Notes: generated by a model from the letters alone, not told the origin. Positions 1 to 10,655 are shown, numbered from the stretch's first letter. The stretch: DNA of 64,000 bases from Lineus longissimus (GCF_910592395.1 NC_088317.1:11036001-11100000), one strand, 5' to 3'. Program-made: numbers and translations.

Positions 1-2
1 GA

Positions 3-206
3 AAAGGGGCTGATAAGAGCAGCATACACATCCACAGGGACAATTACTGCCGAATTTACGCGCCAGAAGATCTAAGAGCCATTTACAACGGGAGAAATGA
101 TGCCGCGCTGCGGAGGCGAATTAGCGATTACGTCAAAAGAGAAGTATACATTTGCAATACTGGACGGCCTACACCGTTCGTTAAAACTTTAGTTTTTTTT
201 GCATTG
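3..206 (+). CDS. Partial open frame at window edge, unidentified
   Basis: One forward frame is open from the window edge (codons from position 3) to a TGA just after position 203. About 55 codons look protein-like, with mixed charged residues and two Arg/Lys-rich patches; the end turns low-complexity (Phe-rich). No family is recognised. It may be the end of an exon that runs in from the left. A weak donor-like GT sits at about 144, so the true exon may stop there. The acceptor-bearing frame at 1313 could be its downstream exon, but the phase cannot be verified. Low confidence. Confidence 0.25.
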
Positions 207-1280
207 TGAATTTCAACTTTGCGTACAAAAGTATTAAATATGAATTTCAGCACTGCCGTTATTGCAGACAGATATGCAAAGTAGTATGAACATTTTGTTT
301 CAGTAAATTCGTACATAGTAACTACACTACGGCATTGTGTATAACTGCATGCCTGGCTCACCAGACAGTAATTAAACGAACGGCAAACCCGTTTAATGCA
401 TATTGATCATTAAACTGAAAGTGGATGCCATGTTGTATTTTTGGAGGACATATTTGGGCTACACATATTTCTCCCGTATTGTTTTTCACGGATACTCCCG
501 GGGGATACTCCAGGATGTACTAGAAAAAAAGTGTACAGAATTGCGCATATTTATCTGTAATTTTGGGCGAATTTTTGTTGATCGTTCATATTTCGAGCAC
601 CATTGGTTATGTGCATGGAATGTACCCCGGTTTCGGGGTTATAGTGTTGCTTAGAGCATGTTGCATATCCCCAAACTTCTGAATAGGTGCAAATTTAATA
701 TACCTTTATAATGCAACAATCATTTCGAAAACATATCCAGTCCATGGTCGAAAAATAAATGCACCTGAAAGTTATGACGAAAATATGCAGTTCTTAGTAA
801 AGGAGGTTGGTTGTACATTAATGCATACCTTTTTTCCATGAGTTCCATGCAAAACTTGGCATTGTGTGCAACATATCATGAAAACATATAGCAATATCTA
901 CAAATGTAATATCACGAACGTCATAGAATGGACCAGAGTATGATACTGTTCATCAATTTGAATGTAACACCAGATTCTAAAATAATATATCATTTCTTGA
1001 CTTTTTGATACCGTGATATTTTTATGATATTTTGCACATACATGTATATTCATGTATAACATTTTGCAGATAAAAGGGATCGGTATGACATGCAACATTG
1101 GTGGCTGTTGGTCGGTTGTTATGAAAATTAAAGTTCAAGGCGAACCGTCAACGGGTGTTTTTTCCTTTTGTGTGTGCGCGCGTTTGGGGAGGTGCGCGTG
1201 TGTGTCAGGGGGGGGGAACTATAGCTTGATTTGAGCACTTAAGGACGTGTTGTTTCGTTGTGTAGAGTTGAGCAACGCAT
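207..1280. other. AT-rich non-coding interval
   Basis: No convincing gene is visible. The short frames here are AT-rich and lack splice or family signals. A GT-rich stretch followed by a G run lies at about 1170-1216. If the frames at 3-206 and 1313-2449 belong to one gene, this interval would be its intron. Confidence 0.4.
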
Positions 1281-1312
1281 ATGTCATTTTTTATAAACTT
1301 CTTTCATTCCAG

Positions 1313-2449
1313 TGCCCTTGATGAACGGTTGAATGAAATGCGCCATGCAAGACCAGCGGCACGATGGAGAGACTTACCAGCAGCTCCAAATCCCAATGAC
1401 GCCATGCAGCAACCACAACGAGTTAATCCGCCAGTACTCCGCTCATTGGGCAGACAAGCGGCAGGTGAAATGAGAAACCCGTTAGATGATCCCGATGCTG
1501 ACCAGCTTCCTGATTTGTTCCAAGACGCAGCGTTTCCACCCATTTATGAACTTGCTGCCCCACATGTGCCCCAGCCAAGACCAGCAGGGATCCGTGCGCA
1601 TACCCCATACAGCCTCCGCCGCAAGAGGCTGGTAGACAGCATCAGCCCCAGGAACCCCAGCCAAGACCAGTGGGGACCCGTGTGCCTGCCCCCATACAGC
1701 CTCAACGACTTTGTAGACAGCAGCCCCAGGTACCCCAGCCAATACCAGTGGAGATCCGTGCGCCTGCCCCAATACAGCCTTAACGACAAGAAGTTGGAAG
1801 ACCGCAGCCCCATGGACTCCAGCCAAGACCAGTGGGGATCCGTGTGCCTGCCCCCATACAGCCTCAACGACAAGAAGTTGGAAGACCGCAGCCCCATGGA
1901 CTCCAGCCAAGACCAGTGGGGATCCGTGCGCCTGCCCCCATACAGCTTCAACGACAAGAAGTTAGAAGACAGCAGCCCCAGGTACCCCAGCCACGACCAG
2001 TGGGGAACCATGCGCCTGCCCCCATACAGCCTCAACGACAAGAAGTTGGTAGACAGCAGCCCCAGGTACCCCAGCCACGACCAGTGGGGAACCGTGCGCC
2101 TGCCCCCATACAGCCTCAACGACAAAAATTTGGTAGACAGCAGCCCCAGGTACCCCAGCCACGACCAGTGGGGAACCGTGCGCCTGCCCCCATACAGCCT
2201 CAACGACAAGAAGTTGGTAGACAGCAGCCCCAGGTACCCCAGCCAAGACCACTTCGTGCGCCGAGGCCGGAACCTGCGCCTCCTCAGGTAGCTCCAGAAA
2301 ATGATCAGAATGATGTCCAGGCCGCGCAAAGAAGGGAGCCACTTTGGGCTATTGCCAGAAGGAACCAAGAAAGGTTCCAAGATAATCTTGACGCGCATGA
2401 GCTGCGAATGCAGCGTATCGATCTTTTTTTAGATCATATTGGGGTGTAA
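1313..2449 (+). pseudogene. Pro/Gln-rich repeat protein, terminal exon, frame-broken
   Basis: A pyrimidine tract ending in CAG at 1310-1312 looks like a splice acceptor. The first 95 or so codons (ALDERLNEMRHARP onward) are non-repetitive. Then comes a tandem array whose natural frame encodes a 28-residue unit rich in Pro and Gln (VPQPRPVG..APAPIQPQRQ type). The last 60 codons are again non-repetitive and acidic/basic, ending HIGV with TAA at about 2447. Two lesions break this reading. One base is missing near 1600 relative to the other units, which moves the array into a different frame. A CAA-to-TAA change lies at 1781-1783. An alternative frame (PPYSLNDKKL.. units) stays open across the array but loses the natural C-terminus. 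The frame-2 reading is preferred because it joins both unique ends. Family unknown. Confidence 0.45.
1608..2262 (+). repeat. 84-bp coding minisatellite, about 8 units
   Basis: The word TACAGC recurs at 1608, 1695, 1773, 1857, 1941, 2025, 2109 and 2193. The spacing is 84 bp except for the first two steps (87 and 78). The period is a multiple of three, so every unit encodes 28 residues in any frame. This also explains the long spurious antisense frames. The last four units are the most alike, which suggests recent expansion at the 3' side. Confidence 0.85.
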
Positions 2450-2471
2450 ATTAAATGGCATTCAGTAGAGT

Positions 2472-3384
2472 CAGAGTCTTTTTATACAGGGTCTGGTCAC
2501 TGGTTTCAACATCAAAGCCACAGCCCCGTTGGGACAGAGCTCTCTCGGGTACGCACTTTCCGAAGCCAATTCCGCACAACTGGAACATGATCAGTCAATC
2601 TTCGATCAGTTGAAGAACGCCATTACAAAGCTCCATTTTAAAGCAAAATCAAGCTTCAAAAGCACTGATTTCTATAAAACTAATCAGATGTAGTGTCAAA
2701 GAAAATATTGATATGAAAAGCGATATGTTTCGACTTTTACTTTTCGGCTGTTTTGGATGTGATGTGATGGAGCTGATTTGAGAAATGTAGAAATGTTTTT
2801 TTTTGCTCTAAATCATCGCATAAACTTACGTTTTAAACCTTACATGCATTTATGATGTGTACATTTTGAGTACATGAATAACGTGTCGGGTCACTAGTTT
2901 TGCCATTGAGTACAACCCAATTTAAAATGAAAAAAAGGAAAATACTCGGAATTCGTTGTAAAATGGTAAGTTAGGTTCAAAAGTGTGACATTTCAAATTT
3001 GGTCAAAATCTTGTTCATGGTTTGTTATTTGATCAAGTTTCAAACTGATCTGTGAGTGCATGCAGCTTAATTGTCTTTTAGTCTTTTGTTTGGCAATTAG
3101 CAGCCAATCGAAATTCGCTAAAGACGCCTGCTTTAAAAATTGTTAGATCGTTCACATCACATTGATACAAATGTCAACCATTTATAATGAATGATAGTAT
3201 TCGTAACTCGACGAGTATGGTATTTGTTGTTGAATTTTTAGTCATTCTCTCATTGTTTTGCCCCTAAGCTCAGTTTGTTGCTGAATTGAAATAGGCATCA
3301 TGATGGCTTCTAGTTAATTGCCCGAGACAGGTGTGGGATCAAAGAAAACTTGCCGGTGACCAGACCCTTTATAGAAAGACTCTG
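2472..3384. mobile_element. TIR element, about 0.9 kb, hAT-like ends (tentative)
   Basis: The left end (2472-2503) and the reverse complement of the right end (3353-3384) match over 32 bp with three mismatches. Both start CAGAGTCTTT. There is no coding capacity inside. CAGAG-type termini are typical of hAT elements. The flanks resemble each other (GTAGAGT and GTAGATT) but do not give a clean 8-bp duplication, so the superfamily is uncertain. Confidence 0.65.
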
Positions 3385-3419
3385 GTAGATTGAACCATCA
3401 TGCAGTTGAGCAATCTGTA

Positions 3420-3832
3420 TGGCACGCCAAAGCGGAATCAATTGCACATGATTAAAAACACATCAACATTACAAAAAATTGGGTCCATGATTTTTAAAAG
3501 TGGTCAAGATTTTCTGAAAACATATCAACATTTTTGAAAAACTAAATTCAACTTCAACAGTTTTTTAAACATGCCACCTCTTAAAAAAAAATTTTTCAAC
3601 TCTAAAAGGCCAGGAATATTGTTCGTTCAACACTGAAAAATCGGCAAGACCGCGCACCCTCTGTCGTCAGCTGACGGAAACCATAGGCAGACTGGATCCT
3701 GGTTGCAGTTTACCAACTTCGCGCTCAGGGTGTATACAAGATGTGTGCAAACTCCCAATGTAAAATGACACGTGAATCCCTGGGGACGAGGTGTTTTTCA
3801 TCAAGTGGAATTGATTCCGCTTTGGCGTGCCA
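3420..3832. mobile_element. 413-bp MITE with TA target duplication
   Basis: Inverted ends begin TGGCACGCCAAAGCGG and match perfectly for about 24 bp, extending imperfectly to about 30 bp. A TA dinucleotide flanks each end (3418-3419 and 3833-3834), as expected for Tc1/mariner-type insertion. There is no reading frame inside. It lies only 35 bp from the preceding TIR element. Confidence 0.75.
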
Positions 3833-4091
3833 TACGCGATAGGTAGGCTTAATCATTTACTTGATTTTATTAAATGATCAGTGTTTATGTTTTATTATTT
3901 TTTACGTTTTATCATTTGTACCGAGAGTGAGAAATACTTCAGCCTTATGTTTACGTGACTTGTTAAGTTTAAATAAAATTCATTATAGACATTACATAAC
4001 CAAGAATCCCATTCATTTTATTAGTCTACACAAATACTCGTAGAAGTGGCTGGACGTTGTAAAATGCAACACCTACATGTATGGTTGTTCC

Positions 4092-4391
4092 TGTCAGGAA
4101 TTACGCATTCCTGAACCAAGTCATTTCCTGAATCAAGTTATTAGTTCGACAAGTCGCTGCAGCTGCATGGAGCCAAGAAGTCTGAGGAAATCCTTGCGGA
4201 TTAAGCTAAGCTTAATCGTCTAAGCACCTTCTTTCATCTCTTAACATCTGTTAATTTGTAATCTTGTTTACTTAGTCAATAGTTTGTAGAAATAAAGTCA
4301 GTTGTAAAAAAGATACGATAGAGTCAAGTTCACCATCAATTTGTAGTCAGCAACTCCCCAGTAGAAAACCCGAAGTGCGGAGTTTTCGACA
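4092..4391 (+). repeat. BEL element 5' LTR
   Basis: It begins TGTCAGGAAT and ends TTTTCGACA, so it is TG...CA bounded. An AATAAA polyadenylation signal is at 4291-4296. It looks base-for-base identical to the 3' LTR. Confidence 0.97.
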
Positions 4392-4409
4392 TGGTGCCGT
4401 GACCAGGAT
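4392..4409 (+). promoter_or_regulatory. BEL primer-binding site
   Basis: TGGTGCCGTGACCAGGAT follows the 5' LTR directly. Starting with TGG, the complement of a tRNA CCA end, is the expected design. I do not assign the priming tRNA. Confidence 0.8.
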
Positions 4410-4463
4410 CTGGGAAATTCACCGAGTAAATACACAACGCAATGTACTAACGTAAAGGTCGAA

Positions 4464-7400
4464 ATGGATAAAATCGATCAACTCAAGAAAAACAGAGACT
4501 TGTTACAGGAAGCCTTGGACACCGGTTTCGAACAGGCAAATGCCGTGATTGAAAAGGAGTCACCAACGAAATTCGAACTGTCAAAAGTTGAAGCATGTTC
4601 AACAGAAATCGACGAAACGTTCGTCAAGTTACAAAGTCTAAACGTGGAAATAGCGAAACTAGTTACAAAACAGAAGGAAGATGACCTAACCAAAGAGGAA
4701 ATCTTACAAACGAAACAGAGGAATATAGACAATCGAACTAAACTAGTGCACGTGAGTAAGTTTGTAGAATTACAGTCCAAGAAAACGGTCGCAAAGCCAG
4801 CGACAGTCGACGCGCCAGCCGCGTCAGTACCCAAAACAGCGCAACTGCCACAGTTGAAATTACCGACATTCGATGGGACTTACACATCATGGAAATCCTT
4901 TTGGGACACGATTGAAGCAGATGTTCTCAGTGCTAACTATGCGGATATCACGAAATACAATTATATCAAGGGACAGTTAACGGGCTCAGCGACAGACGCT
5001 GTTGCTGGTCTTCAAGCTTCAGGGGAAAACCTGAAAGTACTGGTAGAAATCTTGAAAGAACGTTTCGGACAACCCCGAAAAATCATTCGATCACATGTGA
5101 ATAACCTCTTAGAAATGCCAGGGCCTGCAGGACATTATAATGCTCTCCGCGAATTCCACAACCGAGTAATGGGGGACATACGGTCCCTAGAAAACCTCAA
5201 CGTCGATATCTACAAATGCGCTCCGTTTATTGTTCCAATCATCGAAAAGAAGTTACCGAAATTCTTCCGGGAAAAAATGGGAACCTCAGGGCAACAGGAT
5301 GCTTTTGACTTAAAGCGATTCATGCAGTCTTTCTCGGAACAGCTTGAAAACGTTGGAGAACGCGCAGATGCTCCTCCACAGTCGGATATCAGTCATAGGA
5401 AAAGTACGCAGAATCAGAATCGAAACCTGAACGGGAGTAAAGTTTCATTGGATTCGTTTGTAAGTGTGCCCGCAGCCAAACTCAAAATGTGTCAATTCTG
5501 CAACTCCGGTCACAGTTGTTTTGAATGCACTCTATCACCAACAAACCGATACAATGCCGTTTTCAACAAACGCCTGTGCAGCAACTGTCTTCGAACATCT
5601 CATATCGCCAAGGAATGTAACAACCGCAGCAAATGCCACACGTGTGGTAAAAAGCACCACACCAGTCTTCACGAATACTTTGAACAGAAATACAGAAATT
5701 CAAGTAACACAGGAATGTGTGCCGTAACCCCCAAGTACTCCGATGTACGAAAAATCGATATCAATGATCACGTGGGATTTAAAACAACAAACGTATACTC
5801 CAAAAAACGCGCAACCAATAGGCCGTCCACAGTTCTACTAGAAACAGGGTATGTTACCTTACAGAATAAAGGGAAGGAAGCCACAGCAGGAGTGCTGATT
5901 GATAGAGGAAGCATGTCCTCTTACATTCGCAAAGATACAGCACAAAAGCTTCAACTCAACCCGGTGCGTTCCCAATCCATAAGTGTTAATGGCTTCGGAG
6001 GCCACTCTTCAAAACGGCAATACGACATTGCAAATGTTGAAATTGCAACCACTGACGGCATCAAAATAATTGAAGTTCTCATCACCGATGAAATAGTCAA
6101 CCCCATCAATCAACGAGGATGGAATACATGTAAGGAGTACCCATACATAGCGAACATTGAAAACAAGTTAGCAAATAACTTTAGTGCCGATGAATTCACC
6201 GTGGACATCATGATTGGATGTGATCATGCCTTCCAGTTCCTTGAAAATCGTCTAGTGAAAGGGGACGGGCCGACAGTACAGTATTCAAATTTGGGATGTT
6301 TTGTGTCAGGACCACTGTTTCCCGTTAAAATCGAACACTCCGTGATTACATCAGCAGATCGAATCAACACAACCGCAAACGAACATATCATCGAGGACAA
6401 TGATCCCGAGATACAATCACTTGAGGAATTCATCAACAGCAGCACTCTTCAGCCGACGGATGAAAATGACACTGATTTCGATGAACAGTTTAAATCGGAC
6501 TTCATGCAAAAAATCGAGTTCAAGGATGGGAACTATTCGGTTCCGTTACCATGGAGACCAGACCACGCGGAACTACTCACTAACAGAAGGGAATGCGAAG
6601 CCAGGCTACGTCAAGTCATGGCAAGATTACGTAAGTTAAACCTTCTCAACAACTACACCCAAGTAATGCAGGAAAACCTGGACAAGGGTTTCATCTCAGA
6701 GGGCAGCCCAGATGACTGTGACACCGGCCACTATTTGCCTCATTTTCCCGTACTCCGTGACAGTGAAACAACCCCCCTGAGAATCGTTTTTGACGCCAGT
6801 AGTGGCAGCCCATCGCTCAACTCATGCCTTTATGAAGGACCTAATATGCTTCAGGACCTAACTGAACTGATCATGCTCTTTCGGACCAAACGGATTGGTC
6901 TGTCCGCAGATATCGCTCGTGCCTTTTTAGCTGTGCATTTGTTAGAATCGGAGAGGAAGTGGGTTAGATTCCTCTGGTATAAAGACAATGATGTCTCGAA
7001 AGAACTGATTCCTTATCACTGTAACACTGTCATATTCGGAAATGTTTCCAGCCCATTCGCCCTCGCTACCACTCTGCACAAGCATCTGTCTAGTTACGAT
7101 ACCCCAGTTGCCAAGGATATGAAAACAAAATTCTACGTTGACAATCTGTTAACCGGAGTCGATTCAAATCAGGAAGCTTTGGATTACTTCCAGGAGTCTC
7201 GTGAGATCATGAACCACGCGTCTTTCAATTTGCGCCAATGGAGTTCAAACTCGGACACACTCGATGAAAGAATCAGATCGGAAGGAGTACAAACAAAATC
7301 TGACATTGTAGGGGTACTTGGACTGAAATGGGATACCAAATCTGATCAGATTTCAGTCGCGAAAAAGGATCTCAAATCATCAGGAGAACTTTCAAAACGT

Positions 7401-8417
7401 AAAGTAACATCTCAGACCGCATCAATCTTCGACCCGCTCGGAATTGTAGCACCGCTGACAGTCCCTGCTAAGTCTTACGTGAACAACCTGTGGAGAGGCA
7501 AAAAAACCTGGGATGAACACTTGTCAATCACCGAACGGGAAGAATGGGAAACAATCAAACAGGAGTCCCTCTCTCTCACGCACATGCTATCTATACCCCG
7601 TTGGCTAGGGGGTGACACCAGCAAACCGTTACAAATCGTAGTATTTTGTGATGCATGTCCCACCACCGCCATTGGTTGTGTCGCTTACGCTAAACAGAAC
7701 AATAAAGTCGCCCTCATCGGCTCTAAGAACAAAGTCATCTCGGAGAAAAATGTCAATTTCACAGTCCCTAAGCTTGAACTGATGGCCATGGTCTTGGGGG
7801 TAAATTATGCAGAGACCTTGCGAAATACCTACATCACGCAGTATCAGACAATCGAAGTGGTATACAGCACTGATTCAGAGATAGCGCTTTATTGGCTCAG
7901 ATCCAATAAAAAACTCAAGCAGTTTGTTCACAACCGCGTGCAAACAATACGTCAGAAGTCAGACTTGACTTCTTGGTACCATGTGTCAACCAAACAAAAC
8001 GCTGCAGACATCTTATCACGTGGTGCGACACATCAGGAATTGAAGGACTCTTCATGGCTGCAGGGACCAAAATGGCTCAAGGATGATAAAACCACGTGGC
8101 CTTTAACCGCACTTTCCGACCTAACCTTGAACAGTTCCGTCTCTCTGACAGCCGCGTTTGAAATGCAAAATGACTTCGTTGTTACAAGCATGGTCGCAAC
8201 AACACCTGTCGCAAGTATCAGCGACGTTATAGCACAGGACAAGTTCAGTTCATGGAATAGACTTCTGAGAATTACCGCCCTAGTATCACGCGCTTTCAAA
8301 CCCGGACTCAAAAACAGGAATAAACTGTCTGCACAAGATATCGCTAACGCGGAAGAAAAATGGATTACAAATCTTCAAAACGAACACTATAAGCACGTTA
8401 CGGATTACTTGAAGTAA
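4464..8417 (+). CDS. BEL/Pao gag-protease-RT-RNase H polyprotein, to in-frame stop
   Basis: Starts at the first good ATG after the leader and runs 1,317 codons. Visible parts in order: an N-terminal Lys/Glu-rich helical region (1-125); a DUF1759-like gag core with LPxFDGxYxxWxxFW at about 130; Cys/His knuckles at about 343-400; a DUF1758-type protease at about 475-590; reverse transcriptase at about 700-930 with YVDN at 891-894; and RNase H at about 1055-1180. The protease catalytic triplet reads D-R-G (D480) instead of D-S/T-G, one base away, which should inactivate it. YVDN in place of YVDD is, to my knowledge, an accepted BEL-group variant. The frame ends at TAA 8415-8417, but the same frame continues open through integrase. 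It encodes the particle and replication enzymes, acting in cytoplasmic particles. Confidence 0.93.
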   Translation: MDKIDQLKKNRDLLQEALDTGFEQANAVIEKESPTKFELSKVEACSTEIDETFVKLQSLNVEIAKLVTKQKEDDLTKEEILQTKQRNIDNRTKLVHVSKFVELQSKKTVAKPATVDAPAASVPKTAQLPQLKLPTFDGTYTSWKSFWDTIEADVLSANYADITKYNYIKGQLTGSATDAVAGLQASGENLKVLVEILKERFGQPRKIIRSHVNNLLEMPGPAGHYNALREFHNRVMGDIRSLENLNVDIYKCAPFIVPIIEKKLPKFFREKMGTSGQQDAFDLKRFMQSFSEQLENVGERADAPPQSDISHRKSTQNQNRNLNGSKVSLDSFVSVPAAKLKMCQFCNSGHSCFECTLSPTNRYNAVFNKRLCSNCLRTSHIAKECNNRSKCHTCGKKHHTSLHEYFEQKYRNSSNTGMCAVTPKYSDVRKIDINDHVGFKTTNVYSKKRATNRPSTVLLETGYVTLQNKGKEATAGVLIDRGSMSSYIRKDTAQKLQLNPVRSQSISVNGFGGHSSKRQYDIANVEIATTDGIKIIEVLITDEIVNPINQRGWNTCKEYPYIANIENKLANNFSADEFTVDIMIGCDHAFQFLENRLVKGDGPTVQYSNLGCFVSGPLFPVKIEHSVITSADRINTTANEHIIEDNDPEIQSLEEFINSSTLQPTDENDTDFDEQFKSDFMQKIEFKDGNYSVPLPWRPDHAELLTNRRECEARLRQVMARLRKLNLLNNYTQVMQENLDKGFISEGSPDDCDTGHYLPHFPVLRDSETTPLRIVFDASSGSPSLNSCLYEGPNMLQDLTELIMLFRTKRIGLSADIARAFLAVHLLESERKWVRFLWYKDNDVSKELIPYHCNTVIFGNVSSPFALATTLHKHLSSYDTPVAKDMKTKFYVDNLLTGVDSNQEALDYFQESREIMNHASFNLRQWSSNSDTLDERIRSEGVQTKSDIVGVLGLKWDTKSDQISVAKKDLKSSGELSKRKVTSQTASIFDPLGIVAPLTVPAKSYVNNLWRGKKTWDEHLSITEREEWETIKQESLSLTHMLSIPRWLGGDTSKPLQIVVFCDACPTTAIGCVAYAKQNNKVALIGSKNKVISEKNVNFTVPKLELMAMVLGVNYAETLRNTYITQYQTIEVVYSTDSEIALYWLRSNKKLKQFVHNRVQTIRQKSDLTSWYHVSTKQNAADILSRGATHQELKDSSWLQGPKWLKDDKTTWPLTALSDLTLNSSVSLTAAFEMQNDFVVTSMVATTPVASISDVIAQDKFSSWNRLLRITALVSRAFKPGLKNRNKLSAQDIANAEEKWITNLQNEHYKHVTDYLK

Positions 8418-9851
8418 GAACAAAGTGGAAGGCATAAGCTGCCTTCTCGACCCACAATCATCAGTCAATTAGGGCTCGTTCTTGACAAAAAAGGAACAAT
8501 TCGTTGCGGCGGGAGGCTTACTAATTCAGACGTCAGCTCAGACAGGAAGTACCCAATTCTCCTGCCAAATCAATCCTACATAACAACGTTAATCGTCCGG
8601 AACGCCCACCACAACGTGGTACACTACGGCTTAGGGTCCACCATGGCTTATCTTCGGGAGAAGTATTGGGTCACATCAATGCGCTCAACCGTTAAGAAAA
8701 TCATCGGACATTGTGTAATCTGTAAGAAAGTGTCTGGGCGTCCATATCTGACTCCCATCGCACCACCACTGCCAGACTTTCGGATTAACGACTTGTCAGC
8801 TTTCAAGTCCACTGCTGTAGATTTTACATCACACCTCTACGTACGAATTAAGGACTCGATACAAAAAGTGTACGTTTGTCTCTTTACGTGTTGCACCACG
8901 CGAGGCATACATCTTGAAATCACGCCGGACTTAACTGTTGAATCATTTCTAAGAGCTTTCAGACGTTTCACTTCAACACATTCAGTGCCTAGCCTCATTT
9001 ACTGTGACAATGCCAAAACGTTTACAAGCGCCGACACCGAGCTGAAACGGCTGTACAACATTGTGGGAACAGAACAATTCCAAAACCACCTGTCTAAGAA
9101 AGGAATAACATTCAAATATGCACCCGTACAAGCCAGCTGGTTTGCTGGCGTTCATGAGAGACTGATTGGTGTGACGAAACTTGCACTTAAGAAAACCTTG
9201 CGTAAATCACTCGTTCCAATTGATGAGTTTCAAACTCTCATCAAAGAAATTCAAGCAACGGTAAACAACAGACCACTCACATATTTGTCATCAGATCCAA
9301 ATGAACTCAAAGCGATAACACCGAATAATCTGATATACGGACATGATATGTCTTTGTTGCCACACGAAGGAGAAGATAACTTGGATGTAACATACGCCGG
9401 CAGAGATAAACTTGAGAAATTGGCGTACAAACGCGCAGAACGACTACAAACATTCAAGAAACGTTTCTATGACGAGTATCTCGCTAGGCTACGGGAACAA
9501 CACCAGTACGAACTTAGCAAACAAAATGCCAAAGCTGACATCATTAAAATTGATGACGTAATTCTTGTACACGACAAGGATGCCAAGAGGAGACACTGGA
9601 AACTTGGGATCATAAAAGAACTCAACAGAGGCCAAGATGGGCTGACCCGATCTGCGCTTGTCAAAACTGCCACAGGGCAATCTAACCGAGCAATCGGAAA
9701 ATTGTATCCGCTTGAGTTAACCGTTGACGAGAGCATCGAACGGTCTGCGCAAATCAAATCTGTTCAAAAAACAAAATCTCGACCAAAACGGTCAACCACT
9801 GACATTACGAGGCTCAAAATCAGAGAGCACTTGGATTACTACGGACAGTAG
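8418..9851 (+). CDS. BEL/Pao integrase portion, same frame, downstream of stop
   Basis: This is the in-frame continuation after the TAA at 8415-8417. It shows the RCGGRL motif that normally precedes BEL integrase, then an HHCC zinc region (NAHHNVVHYG... to CVICKK). The DDE core follows, with D in TAVDF, D in YCDNAKTF and E in GVHERLIG. The C-terminal DUF5641-like module (DVILVHDKD, GKLYPLEL) follows, ending at TAG. It would insert the cDNA and make the 5-bp duplication. As written it can be made only by stop readthrough or as a separate product from an internal start. The simplest reading is one recent nonsense mutation in a 1,796-codon polyprotein. Confidence 0.9.
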   Translation, partial: EQSGRHKLPSRPTIISQLGLVLDKKGTIRCGGRLTNSDVSSDRKYPILLPNQSYITTLIVRNAHHNVVHYGLGSTMAYLREKYWVTSMRSTVKKIIGHCVICKKVSGRPYLTPIAPPLPDFRINDLSAFKSTAVDFTSHLYVRIKDSIQKVYVCLFTCCTTRGIHLEITPDLTVESFLRAFRRFTSTHSVPSLIYCDNAKTFTSADTELKRLYNIVGTEQFQNHLSKKGITFKYAPVQASWFAGVHERLIGVTKLALKKTLRKSLVPIDEFQTLIKEIQATVNNRPLTYLSSDPNELKAITPNNLIYGHDMSLLPHEGEDNLDVTYAGRDKLEKLAYKRAERLQTFKKRFYDEYLARLREQHQYELSKQNAKADIIKIDDVILVHDKDAKRRHWKLGIIKELNRGQDGLTRSALVKTATGQSNRAIGKLYPLELTVDESIERSAQIKSVQKTKSRPKRSTTDITRLKIREHLDYYGQ

Positions 9852-10338
9852 ATATTGTGGCGTACGTGACATTCCGTTTTAATATTCACTTCGTCAAAGC
9901 TATACACTTGGGCAATGTATAGTAATGTGGATGCTCCCCTCCGTCGGGGTTACGACGCCTGTCGTCCATGAGAAACTGAAGAGACAATCAACATAATCGA
10001 ATTGACATTTGAATTTCATCTATATTGAAATACTAGAACATTATCATGGAATATTAGTTAGTTGTAACATGTTTGACACCATCGTGCTATAGATATTCAT
10101 CTTTTGATCATCATCATCTCGACATTTAGTTTAGAAACTTTAGAATCTCAATACGGATTAATCTCTTTAACGTACTTTGCATGAAGCTTATCTACCATCT
10201 CATGTTTACTTCAAGTATTTTGTGTAGTTAGCGGTTTCGAACACCGTTTAGTATCAGTCAGTCTGGATTGCAGACCACCGAGGATGATTAGCCAATCACT
10301 GTTTAACTATTCAGGGATTAAAATAACCATGTGCTTGC

Positions 10339-10350
10339 GGGCGGGGGGAA
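10339..10350 (+). promoter_or_regulatory. BEL polypurine tract
   Basis: The tract GGCGGGGGGAA lies directly against the TG start of the 3' LTR, the position expected for plus-strand priming. It has one interrupting C. Confidence 0.75.
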
Positions 10351-10650
10351 TGTCAGGAATTACGCATTCCTGAACCAAGTCATTTCCTGAATCAAGTTAT
10401 TAGTTCGACAAGTCGCTGCAGCTGCATGGAGCCAAGAAGTCTGAGGAAATCCTTGCGGATTAAGCTAAGCTTAATCGTCTAAGCACCTTCTTTCATCTCT
10501 TAACATCTGTTAATTTGTAATCTTGTTTACTTAGTCAATAGTTTGTAGAAATAAAGTCAGTTGTAAAAAAGATACGATAGAGTCAAGTTCACCATCAATT
10601 TGTAGTCAGCAACTCCCCAGTAGAAAACCCGAAGTGCGGAGTTTTCGACA
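10351..10650 (+). repeat. BEL element 3' LTR
   Basis: A 300-bp copy of the 5' LTR with AATAAA at 10550-10555. It is followed by the GTTCC target duplication. Confidence 0.97.
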
Positions 10651-10655
10651 GTTCC

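Larger units (their letters stand above)
4092..10650 (+). mobile_element. BEL/Pao LTR retrotransposon, full length
   Basis: This 6,559-bp element is bounded by two 300-bp LTRs and flanked by a 5-bp duplication GTTCC (4087-4091 and 10651-10655). A primer-binding site follows the 5' LTR and a purine tract precedes the 3' LTR. The single gag-pol frame has the BEL/Pao order: coiled-coil and DUF1759-type gag, zinc knuckles, aspartic protease, reverse transcriptase, RNase H, integrase. No LTR difference is visible by eye, so the insertion should be recent. Even so, the frame carries one in-frame stop (8415-8417) and an unusual protease motif. There is no env-like third frame. Confidence 0.95.

Noticed and set aside
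1482-2398. Long antisense frames (up to 284 codons) over the minisatellite
   Set aside because: The 84-bp period is a multiple of three, so one open unit opens all of them. The plus-strand frames join non-repetitive ends and an acceptor; the antisense ones do not.
7140-7145. YVDN in BEL reverse transcriptase taken as an inactivating mutation
   Set aside because: To my knowledge YVDN occurs as a normal variant in BEL-group reverse transcriptases, so it is not used as evidence of decay.
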